A DNA stretch of 64,000 bases, taken from NCBI GenBank assembly GCA_030583925.1, contig CP129482.1, forward strand, positions 1,488,001 to 1,552,000, in the 5' to 3' direction. Each line of letters opens with the position of its first letter. Positions within the stretch are counted from its first letter, which is position 1. Source of the DNA: Anaerolineales bacterium. GTDB lineage: Bacteria; Chloroflexota; Anaerolineae; Anaerolineales; Villigracilaceae. Position numbers and translations under genes: made by a program. The notes beneath the pieces were generated by a model. That model saw only the letters and a list, made by a program, of their open reading frames with translations. It made no database searches and was not told the DNA's origin. Positions 1-7,243 of the stretch are shown in pieces.

Positions 1-946
1 CCGTCATCCCGCGCGTAAACTCCTCCCGCGCAGACCTGCTCCCGATCGCCAACGCCGGCACCCGCGCATCCGTGTGCTTCCGCGTCGACAGATCCTCCAT
101 ATTCCCATGATCGGACGTCACCAACACCAACAATTCATCCCTCATCCTTCCTCCTTCATCCTTCAACTTTCCACTTTCAACTTTTGACCTTCCACCTTCA
201 ACCTTCAAACCTTTAACCTTCAAACTTTCAAACACCCCTCCCAACACCCCATCAAACCCCTCCATCAACCTCACCGCCGTTTCCATTTGTTGTTTGTGAC
301 CGGCGTAATCGCTCGCCCAATATTCGAAGAACGAAAAATCATATTCCATCGCGAGCGAGATCAATTTTTTTCCCGCTTCGTGCGCGTCCATCACCGGCGC
401 GTCGGGGAAGCCGAGCATAGTCCGCCAGCCCTCGCCGGTGAAATCTGCCGAAAGCGCGCGCCCGGCGTAGAGATCTTCGTTCTTGAACAACTCCAGCCCG
501 GCGTTCGTCACCGCCATTGGGATTGAGGAATAAATACGTTTACCCGAATCGATTCCGTCAAAGTAGCGCGGCGGATACGCGTTGAGCAGGGCGGTTTTCT
601 TCCCAGCCGCGACACATTTCGAAAACAACGTTTCGCCGTTCAAATACGCGGCGACTTCGGGATTCGGTTTCGGTCCGTAGTGATAGCCAAGCTCAGCCGA
701 AATATTTTTCCCGGTCAGCAACATCGCCTGCCCCGTCGCAGACTGCGGCAACCCGTCCACGCCCACGCCCGCGTCAATTGCGATCAGCGAAGCGCGCTCC
801 CCGTCAAACGGCGCGAACTCTTTCACCAGCGATCGCCCGTCGAGCAACGCGTTCAAGTTCGGCATCTTCGCCCGCGCCAACGGATTCGTCTTGGCATTGT
901 TCTCGCCCAATCCGATTCCATCCATGAAAATAAATAAGACTTTCAT
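1..946 (-). CDS. Alkaline-phosphatase/phosphoglycerate-mutase superfamily metalloenzyme (3' end outside window)
   Basis: The reading frame is open from an ATG at 946 to the left edge, so only the C-terminus is missing; at least 315 residues are present. The N-terminus reads MKVLFIFMDGIGLGE, in which the Asp of MDG is the usual first metal ligand. Near the window edge the frame encodes TSDHGNMED, the second metal site typical of PF01676 enzymes (cofactor-independent phosphoglycerate mutase, phosphopentomutase and relatives). Which reaction this member catalyses cannot be told from the sequence. Between the core segments ending VFESL and beginning DELLVLV lies a lysine- and glycine-rich stretch of about 25 residues encoded by heptamer repeats (139-237), probably an inserted surface loop. 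There is no Shine-Dalgarno; a TATAAT box (954-959) ends 7 nt before the ATG. Confidence 0.8.
   Translation of the reverse strand, partial: MKVLFIFMDGIGLGENNAKTNPLARAKMPNLNALLDGRSLVKEFAPFDGERASLIAIDAGVGVDGLPQSATGQAMLLTGKNISAELGYHYGPKPNPEVAAYLNGETLFSKCVAAGKKTALLNAYPPRYFDGIDSGKRIYSSIPMAVTNAGLELFKNEDLYAGRALSADFTGEGWRTMLGFPDAPVMDAHEAGKKLISLAMEYDFSFFEYWASDYAGHKQQMETAVRLMEGFDGVLGGVFESLKVKGLKVEGGRSKVESGKLKDEGGRMRDELLVLVTSDHGNMEDLSTRKHTDARVPALAIGSRSAREEFTRGMT
139..237. repeat. Heptamer (STRR-like) repeat block inside the metalloenzyme gene
   Basis: The + strand reads as consecutive 7-nt units such as TTCATCC, TTCAACT, TTCCACT, TTCAACT, TTTGACC, TTCCACC, TTCAACC. The block is translated in frame by the gene on the minus strand as a Lys/Gly/Glu-rich insertion just before the conserved TSDHG motif. 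Confidence 0.85.
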
Positions 947-953
947 GGCGAGG

Positions 954-959
954 ATTATA
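954..959 (-). promoter_or_regulatory. -10 box placed for a leaderless transcript
   Basis: On the minus strand this is TATAAT. Seven nucleotides separate it from the ATG at 946, so transcription would begin at or next to the start codon. No convincing -35 box is visible. Confidence 0.5.
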
Positions 960-967
960 CGCCGTTA

Positions 968-1045
968 TGTCATTGCGAGCGAAGCGAAGCAATCTCCTCG
1001 CAACAGGAGTTTGCTTCGTCGCAACGAACGCTCCTCGCAATGACA
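968..1045. repeat. Interspersed repeat, CATTGCGAG family
   Basis: An imperfect palindrome beginning GTCATTGCGAGCGAAG and ending CTCCTCGCAATGACA, with the internal inverted motifs GAAGCAATCTCC and TTTGCTTCG. It is one of about eleven copies in this window and lies between divergent genes. Confidence 0.85.
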
Positions 1046-1068
1046 TTTTTGATTTGATGGACTAAAAT
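1040..1068 (+). promoter_or_regulatory. Possible promoter whose -35 is the end of the repeat
   Basis: ATGACA (1040-1045), the terminal bases of the upstream repeat, lies 17 bp from TAAAAT (1063-1068). The start codon of the next gene follows 6 nt later at 1075. Spacing and match (5 of 6 at -35) are good, but activity is inference. Confidence 0.4.
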
Positions 1069-1074
1069 AAACTC

Positions 1075-1932
1075 ATGCCCACTTTGGATTTGAAAAAACT
1101 ACAAACGCATCGTGCGCGGACGTTCAACCTGCCTCCCCAGCGGAGGCTTTCATCGCCCGCCCAAGCGCGCGCCTTCATCGAAAAACGCGGCTTCGTCTAC
1201 TTCTGGCCCATCAAAGGCATTGACCTCCCTTCGCTGTGGACAGCTGTTGCGGGCGCGCGCCCCGTCGCTGACGCGCACGACGACCCGGGTCACATCACCT
1301 GGGGTTGGAAGGATAACGCGCTCGATAAAAAGATTTGGTACTACGCAAAGATACTCCGCAAAAAAGCGACGATGATCTCGCTCGATGTCGCGCCCTATTT
1401 TTACGCGCTCTCCGAAAATTACGGCTCGCCCGATGAAGATTATCTGCTCGCCTATGAAGAGGGGAGGTTGACTCAGTCCGCCAAGCAAGTCTATGAAGCC
1501 CTGTTGAGCGAAGGCGCGTTGAACACGCTCGACCTCCGCAAAGCGGCGAAACTATCCAACGCAAAAGATTCCGAGTTCAACAAAGCGCTGGAGGTTTTAC
1601 AAGCCGATTTCAAAATTCTGCCCGTCGGCGTCGCGCAAGCGGGCGTGTGGAAGTATTCGCACATTTACGAGATCGTCCCGCGCCATTTTCCGAAACTGCC
1701 CGAGCAAGCGCGCAAAATCGGCGAAGGCGCGGCGCGCCTCAAATTGCTCGAACTGTATTTTGAATCCGTCGGTGCCGCGACCGAATCCGACGCGGCGAAA
1801 TTATTTGGCTGGAAGAAAGAATTGCTCGCGCGGGCGGTCGCTGGATTGGTTCAGAAGAAAGTCGTTGTTGAATCCAACCATCCAAAACAAAAAGGGACGT
1901 GGCTGGCGTTAAAAAGAGTAGTGGTCGAGTAG
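1075..1932 (+). CDS. AlkZ-related winged-helix protein
   Basis: A 285-residue soluble protein. The pattern of helical blocks followed by repeated winged-helix segments (roughly residues 130-190 and 215-280), together with the WxWKD segment near residue 80, resembles the AlkZ/YcaQ family of DNA glycosylases and its shorter relatives. In that family the helix-turn-helix repeats cup damaged or crosslinked DNA. The diagnostic QxQ or QxD catalytic motif of AlkZ/YcaQ was not found, so glycosylase activity is uncertain. The last residues (VVVE) and the stop codon are written by the start of a different interspersed repeat (1921-1968). The start has no Shine-Dalgarno and lies 6 nt after a TAAAAT box. 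Confidence 0.5.
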   Translation: MPTLDLKKLQTHRARTFNLPPQRRLSSPAQARAFIEKRGFVYFWPIKGIDLPSLWTAVAGARPVADAHDDPGHITWGWKDNALDKKIWYYAKILRKKATMISLDVAPYFYALSENYGSPDEDYLLAYEEGRLTQSAKQVYEALLSEGALNTLDLRKAAKLSNAKDSEFNKALEVLQADFKILPVGVAQAGVWKYSHIYEIVPRHFPKLPEQARKIGEGAARLKLLELYFESVGAATESDAAKLFGWKKELLARAVAGLVQKKVVVESNHPKQKGTWLALKRVVVE

Positions 1933-1968
1933 CCTGAGGCGATAAGCCGAAGGCGTATCGAGACCACT
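1921..1968. repeat. Interspersed palindromic repeat, GTGGTCGAGTAG family
   Basis: The left arm GTGGTCGAGTAG is complemented around a GC-rich centre by CGTATCGAGACCAC. A longer relative lies at 56871-57010. The left arm provides the final codons and stop of the upstream gene. Confidence 0.75.
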
Positions 1969-2090
1969 GGCGCCGACAAAAAGGAGCATCCGCCCCTATT
2001 CAAGAATCGCCATGAAACTTCCCCGTCCTAACAACGTAAACCAACTCAGAGTGTTTACTTATTTGTTACTACGGTAGTTTAGTCATTTGC

Positions 2091-2117
2091 TCGTGCGGCA
2101 GTTGAACTGCCGCACGA
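2091..2117. repeat. Perfect 27-bp palindrome with CGGCAGTTSAACTGCCG core
   Basis: TCGTGCGGCAGTT, one G, then the exact reverse complement. The core is shared with the palindrome at 23011-23041, but the outer arms differ and remain self-complementary in each copy. It lies in the 218-bp gap (1933-2150), which otherwise holds only the repeat at 1921-1968 and a leader sequence with a good ribosome binding site. Confidence 0.85.
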
Positions 2118-2150
2118 ACTCAGTGTGATCATACCAAGGAGAATGAAACC

Positions 2151-2675
2151 ATGAAAAATCGTTCCAATCTAGTTCTCGGCATTTTGTTGATCGCCATCGG
2201 CGGCTGGCTGGTCGCTACGCGGCAGATCCCATCCCTGCAAAACTTCACCGAAAACATGACTGGCGCCACGTGGACCATCGCCGCGGGCGCGTTGATTCTC
2301 GTCATCGGCTTGCTTACGGGCGCGCCCGGCATGGCGGTCCCCGCTTCGATTGTCGCGGGCATCGGCGGGATTCTGTTCTATCAAGATCGCGTCGGCGATT
2401 ACGCATCGTGGTCCTACATGTGGACGCTCATCCCCGGCTTCGTCGGCGTTGGCACAATCCTTGCGGGCTTGCTCGGCGAAAACACGCGTCGCAATCTCGG
2501 CGGCGGGTTGCGGATGATCGGGTTCAGCGCGGTTCTGTTCCTCATCTTCGGCACGTTTTTCGGCGACCTCGATTTCCTCGGCGAATACGGCGTGGCGATC
2601 ATTTTGATTCTGCTCGGGTTGTTCATTCTGGCGCGCGGCTTCATGCGCGGTGGAGGCAGAAGTGAGGCGGGCTAA
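2151..2675 (+). CDS. Multi-pass membrane protein, LiaF/DUF5668-like
   Basis: 174 residues made almost entirely of hydrophobic helices separated by short Gly-rich turns. The opening segment (NLVLGILLIAIGGWLV) matches the LiaI/LiaF-type transmembrane module also seen in the next two genes. AAGGAG (about 2135-2140) supports the ATG at 2151. It is the first gene of a three-gene cluster; the next gene starts 14 nt before its stop, implying translational coupling. LiaF-type proteins of Firmicutes sense envelope stress through LiaRS, but no two-component genes are adjacent here, so the role is inferred only as membrane-associated. Confidence 0.6.
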   Translation: MKNRSNLVLGILLIAIGGWLVATRQIPSLQNFTENMTGATWTIAAGALILVIGLLTGAPGMAVPASIVAGIGGILFYQDRVGDYASWSYMWTLIPGFVGVGTILAGLLGENTRRNLGGGLRMIGFSAVLFLIFGTFFGDLDFLGEYGVAIILILLGLFILARGFMRGGGRSEAG

Positions 2676-3444
2676 CATTTTCTGGGGCATTGCCCTGCTT
2701 GCGTTGGGCGTTTTGCTCCTGCTTCAAGCGCAAGGGATCATCGCTAACGCTTTTCAATTTATCTGGCCCCTCGCGCTGATTCTCGTCGGCGCGTGGTTCA
2801 TTCTCAGCGCGTTGTGGAAGCCGAACCTTGCCGACGACGAAACATTTTCAATTGCCCTCCAATCGGCAAAGCGCGTCGAGTTTGATTTCTCTCACGGCGC
2901 GGGGCAGATTCAAATCAGCGGCGGCGCGCCTGCTGGCACAGCGCTCGTCGGCTCGTCGGCGGTTGGGATGAACACCCAAAGCCGAATGGACGGAGACAGT
3001 TTGAAGGTCGATGTGAGCGCCGGTCCGTCCGCCATCCCGTTTATTGGTCCCGCCACAGGCGTCTGGCGTTATCAACTCACGCAGGAAGTTCCCGTCACAT
3101 TGGATGTGAGCGCAGGCGCGAGCGGTTTGGAGATTGATTTGAAGGATGTGCAGGCGACGCGCATCGATCTTTCGACGGGAGCCAGCGGCGTGAATTTGAC
3201 TATGCCCGCACGCGGCGCGTCTTTGCTCGACGTTTCAGCGGGCGCGGCTTCGATCAACATTCGCGTCCCCGACGCGGTCGCGGCGCGCATCCGCTTTGAA
3301 GGCGGCATGACCGATATGGACGTGGACACCGCCCGCTTCCCGCAAGTGGATTCGGGGATGTATCAATCGCCTGACTTCGACAGTTCCGCAAACCGCGCTG
3401 AGATCAACATTGACGGCGGCTTGGGTTCGGTGACGGTTAAGTAA
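2662..3444 (+). CDS. LiaF-like membrane protein with extracytoplasmic beta domain
   Basis: 260 residues. Two hydrophobic segments (about residues 3-22 and 27-48) form a DUF5668-type hairpin. They are followed by a soluble C-terminal domain rich in repeated VSAG/STGASG strands, resembling the toast-rack or LiaF C-terminal beta-helix fold. GTG at 2662 is preferred because GGAGG (2652-2656) lies 5 nt upstream; an in-frame GTG at 2650 has no such site. The gene overlaps the preceding stop by 14 nt and belongs to the same operon. In LiaF proteins the C-terminal domain regulates an envelope-stress kinase; here that partner is not visible. Confidence 0.65.
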   Translation: MRRANIFWGIALLALGVLLLLQAQGIIANAFQFIWPLALILVGAWFILSALWKPNLADDETFSIALQSAKRVEFDFSHGAGQIQISGGAPAGTALVGSSAVGMNTQSRMDGDSLKVDVSAGPSAIPFIGPATGVWRYQLTQEVPVTLDVSAGASGLEIDLKDVQATRIDLSTGASGVNLTMPARGASLLDVSAGAASINIRVPDAVAARIRFEGGMTDMDVDTARFPQVDSGMYQSPDFDSSANRAEINIDGGLGSVTVK

Positions 3445-3496
3445 AGCCTGTACCGCAAAGTTTACTTTGCGTTATGCCTTAACAAGGAGAATCAAA

Positions 3497-4123
3497 ATGA
3501 AAAAATACGACCCTCGCTTATGGATCGGCGCGCTCTTGGTATTTGGCGGCGTGTTGGTCTTGCTTGAAAACCTGAACGTCATTTCGGATGTCAGCGGTAT
3601 TTTCTGGGGCGCGATCTGGGGGCTCGTCGGCTTGTTCTTCCTGTTCATGTTGCTGCGGAATCGGAGTAACTGGTGGGCGGCGTTCCCCGCGTTCACTTTG
3701 CTTGGGCTTGCCGCCTCGGCGTTCCTGCCGAATGCGCTCGAAGCCTTTAGCGGACTCGTGTTCTTTGTGGGGATCTGTATCGCCTTCCTGTGGGTTTACT
3801 TTACCGACGTGCAATCGCATTGGTGGGCGATCATTCCCGCTGGGGTTTTGCTCACCCTCGGCGCGATCGACGCGCTCGAAGAAACGACCGGAGTGGACAG
3901 CGGCAATTTCCTCTTCCTCGGTTTGGGACTCACCTTCATCCTCGTTGCCATCCTCCCCGGCGGAAAGAATCGCAGTTGGGCGTTCATCCCCGGTCTCGTC
4001 TTGCTCGTCTTCGGCGCGTTCCTCACCGCCGGAGTCGTTGGCTGGATGCAATATATTTGGCCCGCCGCGTTAATCCTCGTTGGCGGATATTTTGTGTTGA
4101 AGTTTTTCAGGAATCCCGCGTAA
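3497..4123 (+). CDS. Multi-pass membrane protein, LiaF/DUF5668-like
   Basis: 208 residues with about seven hydrophobic segments. It opens with the same motif as its two neighbours (WIGALLVFGGVLVLLENL) and ends with a second copy of the module (WPAALILVGGYFVL), suggesting internal duplication. AAGGAG (3485-3490) is 6 nt before the ATG at 3497; an upstream in-frame ATG at 3467 lacks a ribosome site. Third gene of the trio. No catalytic residues were recognised. Confidence 0.6.
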   Translation: MKKYDPRLWIGALLVFGGVLVLLENLNVISDVSGIFWGAIWGLVGLFFLFMLLRNRSNWWAAFPAFTLLGLAASAFLPNALEAFSGLVFFVGICIAFLWVYFTDVQSHWWAIIPAGVLLTLGAIDALEETTGVDSGNFLFLGLGLTFILVAILPGGKNRSWAFIPGLVLLVFGAFLTAGVVGWMQYIWPAALILVGGYFVLKFFRNPA

Positions 4124-4149
4124 AAATGAGGGGCGGGGAGAATCCGCCT

Positions 4150-4605
4150 CTACATCATTCCCTTTTTCAGGATCAATTTCACTTGTTGGCGCGCATCCTT
4201 CCAGCGCGCAGAGACCGCGCCGGCAAGGCTGTTCAAAATTTCCTGCCCGGCGTCCGGATCGTTCTCGGCTAATTTCCGCAGTTCGCCGCCGCGTATTCGA
4301 ACAGCCTCCAGCGGTTCGATGGCAATCGCGGACGAAGTATATTTCTCGCTCCCGATCACTGCCGACCAGCCAAACAACCCGCCGGACTCCACATGCGAAA
4401 CCGTGATCGGTATTCCGTCGTACGGTTTGAATGAAATTTGAACTTTGCCCTTCAAGATGATGTATAAAAAATCGGCGGGCGTATCCTGACGGATAACGAA
4501 TTCTCCCGCGTCGCATTGAATCGTTTCGATGAGCGGCTCCAATAATTTAACGTAGTTTTCGCGCAGATCTGCAAACACTGGCAGGCGGTGAAAATCAATA
4601 CCCAT
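4150..4605 (-). CDS. Stand-alone cyclic-nucleotide-binding domain protein
   Basis: 151 residues. Residues about 8-120 follow the CRP-type cyclic-nucleotide-binding fold: an LLEPLIE helix, the DAGEFVIRQDTPADFLYIILKG-like beta roll, then GGLFGWSAVIGSEKYTSSAIAIEP, equivalent to the phosphate-binding cassette. The cassette lacks a clear R-(S/T) cAMP signature, so the ligand is uncertain. A helical tail of about 30 residues follows, with no helix-turn-helix, unlike CRP/FNR regulators. A possible partner in signalling is the cyclase-like gene at 20683-21786, but nothing in the context links them. Confidence 0.7.
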   Translation of the reverse strand: MGIDFHRLPVFADLRENYVKLLEPLIETIQCDAGEFVIRQDTPADFLYIILKGKVQISFKPYDGIPITVSHVESGGLFGWSAVIGSEKYTSSAIAIEPLEAVRIRGGELRKLAENDPDAGQEILNSLAGAVSARWKDARQQVKLILKKGMM

Positions 4606-4713
4606 CGTCGCATGTTAATCGCGCAGATGCCTCCCTTCCAGTGGCAAAAATCATATCTTGCGTGACATTCATCCTGTATTCGCGCCGTCTCGCCGGGGTA
4701 TACTTCTGGCGGT

Positions 4714-5286
4714 ATGACCGCCTCTGAAACCGCTCGCGCGCCCTCCAGACTTCTCCCTCTCATCTTGATCGGGCTGGGACTCCTCCTCATCAGCGCCTCA
4801 GCCTTCTACCTCTACCAGAACAACCCGCCTCGCGCGGACGTGGGGGTTGTCCCGGCTGTGGCGAACTATCCCGCCCCCGAGCTGACTCTCACCGATCTCG
4901 ACGGCGCAACCCATTCCCTCGCCGATTATCGCGGGCAAGTCGTTTTGGTCAACTTGTGGGCAACGTGGTGCGAGCCATGCAAAGAGGAAATGCCCGCCTT
5001 GCAAGCGTTCTACGATAAACAAAAAGAGAACGGTTTCGTGATCCTCGCGATCAATGACGGCGATCCAAAGGAAGATGTCCTTCAATTCGTGAAAGACTAC
5101 CAACTCACTTTTCCGATCTGGCTCGACCCAACCTACATCGCGACGGAGCAAGCGTTCAAGACCCTTGGCCTTCCATCCTCGTATGTGATTGACCGTAGCG
5201 GCATGATCCGCTTGCGATGGATGGGAGGCATCGAACGGAAAACTCTTGAAAAGTATGTCACACCGATCATCGCGGAGGAGCCATGA
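4714..5286 (+). CDS. Membrane-anchored TlpA/ResA-type thioredoxin
   Basis: 190 residues. An N-terminal membrane anchor (about residues 13-33) is followed by a periplasm- or exterior-facing thioredoxin domain (about 53-188). The active site is WCEPC (Cys86 and Cys89), and the cis-Pro loop is in GLPSSYVID. Proteins of this type reduce disulfides in cytochrome c maturation or protect secreted proteins. The stop overlaps the next start as ATGA, so the two genes are translated together. A TATACT box lies 9 nt before the ATG. Confidence 0.85.
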   Translation: MTASETARAPSRLLPLILIGLGLLLISASAFYLYQNNPPRADVGVVPAVANYPAPELTLTDLDGATHSLADYRGQVVLVNLWATWCEPCKEEMPALQAFYDKQKENGFVILAINDGDPKEDVLQFVKDYQLTFPIWLDPTYIATEQAFKTLGLPSSYVIDRSGMIRLRWMGGIERKTLEKYVTPIIAEEP

Positions 5287-5759
5287 AAGCTGTCGTCAAT
5301 TGGCAGGAGGGGATGAAGTTCATCGGCGCTGCTCCTTCGGGTTTTCCGATTCAAATGGACGCGGAGGCATCGCTCGGTGGCAACGACAGCGGGATTCGCC
5401 CGATGGAACTGATCGCGCTGGGTCTGATCGGCTGTCAGGCAATGGATGTGATCTCCATTTTGCAGAAGAAGCGCGAGCAAGTGACGAAATTCGAAGTGCG
5501 TTTCGATGGTCCGCGTTCGCCGGAGTATCCGAAGGTATTTACGCGAGCCGCTATCACTTTTGTCGTTACGGGGAGGAATCTCAGTGAGGAAGCTGTGTTG
5601 CGTTCCCTCGAACTGACCGCGACGAAGTACTGCCCGGCTCATGCCATGCTCGAGCAAGCAATGCCCATGGATTTGCTGTATGAAATTTACGAAGATGAGG
5701 GAAATGGAAACCCCAGATTAACCGTTCAAGGTATTTGGCAGGGTTTGACTGGCGCGTGA
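5283..5759 (+). CDS. OsmC family protein
   Basis: 158 residues. The two reactive cysteines of OsmC/Ohr proteins are present: Cys51 in LGLIGCQAMD and Cys117 in KYCPAHAM. The family reduces organic hydroperoxides or binds other thiol-reactive compounds. It is translationally coupled to the TlpA-like gene (4-nt overlap), suggesting a shared redox function; a TlpA-type reductant for OsmC is inference. Confidence 0.8.
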   Translation: MKAVVNWQEGMKFIGAAPSGFPIQMDAEASLGGNDSGIRPMELIALGLIGCQAMDVISILQKKREQVTKFEVRFDGPRSPEYPKVFTRAAITFVVTGRNLSEEAVLRSLELTATKYCPAHAMLEQAMPMDLLYEIYEDEGNGNPRLTVQGIWQGLTGA

Positions 5760-5761
5760 GG

Positions 5762-7243
5762 TTAAGGGGTTTCCGATTGGACGCGCGTCCTGAAATCAGA
5801 GCATTCGCAAGCGACAATGGTTTGCGCGCCTCGAGCGAGCGTGCCTTCGCGTTCCTCGTCTCCGCCTTTTGCGATCCAGTTCTCCAGGTTGAACGCAAGC
5901 GGGCCGGTGGCAAGAATCCATTCGCCGTTGTATTTGCGCGCGATATGCACGTGCGTACCTGTTGACGAACCGCCTTCGCACGATGGGTAACCGATCGGGT
6001 CGCCGGCTTTCACTTCCGTTCCAACAGTGATGCGCGAATCGGTGGCGGTGTGCAAATAGAACACAACCCAGCCGGTGCGTTCATCGCCGTCTTTATCAAG
6101 GTCAATCACCACCCCGTCCACATCCGAGCGGACAACGAGCCCGTCTGTCATGGATGTGGCGTATAGATCGCGCGAAACGGTGAAACAGCCGGAAACGTCT
6201 GATGCGGGCGCGAAATCGAGCGCGGCGAAGGGTTCGCCGGCTCCCCAGCCGGTGTGCGGTCCACTGGTGAATGCCCATGTGTGACCGGCGCGGAAAGGGA
6301 ACCGCATTTCGGGTTGTTGAAGACTGCCGGGGATGACGATGGACGAATCCAGCCACGGGTTGCCGAAAAAAGTTTCATAGGTGCGAGCCAGCCCGTCCCG
6401 TCCGATCGAAGCGAGGTAGTCGTTTCCCGCGTATAGTCTCGAAAAATAATATTGAAGCGCGACCGATCCCGCGTTCTGCCACGGGTCGGGTCGCGTGATC
6501 GAGTTGTCGGTCAATTCGAATTGAGTGAGCGAACCGCTGCGCCAGCCATAGTAGCCGTTGTTGAGCGTGTTCGCCGCGATGACGAGTTGCAAATAGGGCG
6601 AGTCGTAAAATACGCGGCGGAAACCGAGCGGATATTTTTCTTCCGGCGGTTCGGGTTGCGTGAGCGCGCCGGTTTGATATTCGAGCAGCGCGAGCAGCAA
6701 CCTTGGGCTTACGCTGTAATTGACCGCGACGTAATCCACCATCTCCGCGCCGGTGCGGCGTTTGCCGCCCGCGTAGGTTTGATAGTCTCTCAGCCATCCG
6801 TTTGTGGAGGCGACGAACGCGCTGGTGTTGAATCCGATCTGCGCGGGTCCGTTGACGAACGCGTGGTCCGGCAGGCTTTGATATTCGGTGCCCCACAACG
6901 GAAGATAGTAAATGGGAATCTTCATCGGCAGACCGACAGGCATGGTAGTTGCGTCGCTGGGGATGATGGGATTTGCCGCGCGGATTTCTTCGACGGAGGT
7001 GTTGAAACGCTTCGCCAACGCGGGGAGGTTGTCTCCGTTTTGGGCGATGTAATCCACCAGTTCACCGGGTTGATATTGCGGTCTACCGGAGGTCGGCGCG
7101 GGCGCGCTCGTCGGCGCGAGCGGCGTGATCATGTTTTGGATGGCGGTGTTCGGTTCGCGCGGCGCACAGGAGGAAATAACTAAAGCGAATAAGGTGACAG
7201 TAACTTTTAGAATGACTATCACCTGCTTGAATCTAATTGTCAT
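5762..7243 (-). CDS. LysM-M23 peptidase lipoprotein, copy 3
   Basis: 493 residues. The signal peptide ends in a lipobox-like VISSC (Cys26); its hydrophobic core is encoded by a palindromic repeat (7192-7224). A LysM domain (about 60-112) binds peptidoglycan. A helical region (about 125-300) carries the conserved PRLLLALLEY segment. The C-terminal M23 metallopeptidase domain (about 320-455) has GPHTGW, ALDFAP and THVHIARK, consistent with zinc ligands His, Asp and His of the H...D/HxH type. Two cysteines (SGC and PSCEGG) conserved in all three paralogs may form a disulfide. It is last of three tandem paralogs, overlapping the preceding gene by 11 nt. Likely substrate: peptidoglycan cross-bridges. 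Confidence 0.75.
   Translation of the reverse strand: MTIRFKQVIVILKVTVTLFALVISSCAPREPNTAIQNMITPLAPTSAPAPTSGRPQYQPGELVDYIAQNGDNLPALAKRFNTSVEEIRAANPIIPSDATTMPVGLPMKIPIYYLPLWGTEYQSLPDHAFVNGPAQIGFNTSAFVASTNGWLRDYQTYAGGKRRTGAEMVDYVAVNYSVSPRLLLALLEYQTGALTQPEPPEEKYPLGFRRVFYDSPYLQLVIAANTLNNGYYGWRSGSLTQFELTDNSITRPDPWQNAGSVALQYYFSRLYAGNDYLASIGRDGLARTYETFFGNPWLDSSIVIPGSLQQPEMRFPFRAGHTWAFTSGPHTGWGAGEPFAALDFAPASDVSGCFTVSRDLYATSMTDGLVVRSDVDGVVIDLDKDGDERTGWVVFYLHTATDSRITVGTEVKAGDPIGYPSCEGGSSTGTHVHIARKYNGEWILATGPLAFNLENWIAKGGDEEREGTLARGAQTIVACECSDFRTRVQSETP
7192..7224. repeat. Palindromic repeat of the GGTGACAGT family
   Basis: An imperfect palindrome bounded by AGGTGACAGT and ACTATCACCT; a relative lies at 63000-63030. 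It is inside the signal-peptide coding region of the minus-strand gene and encodes the hydrophobic stretch around VIVILKVTVTL. Confidence 0.7.
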
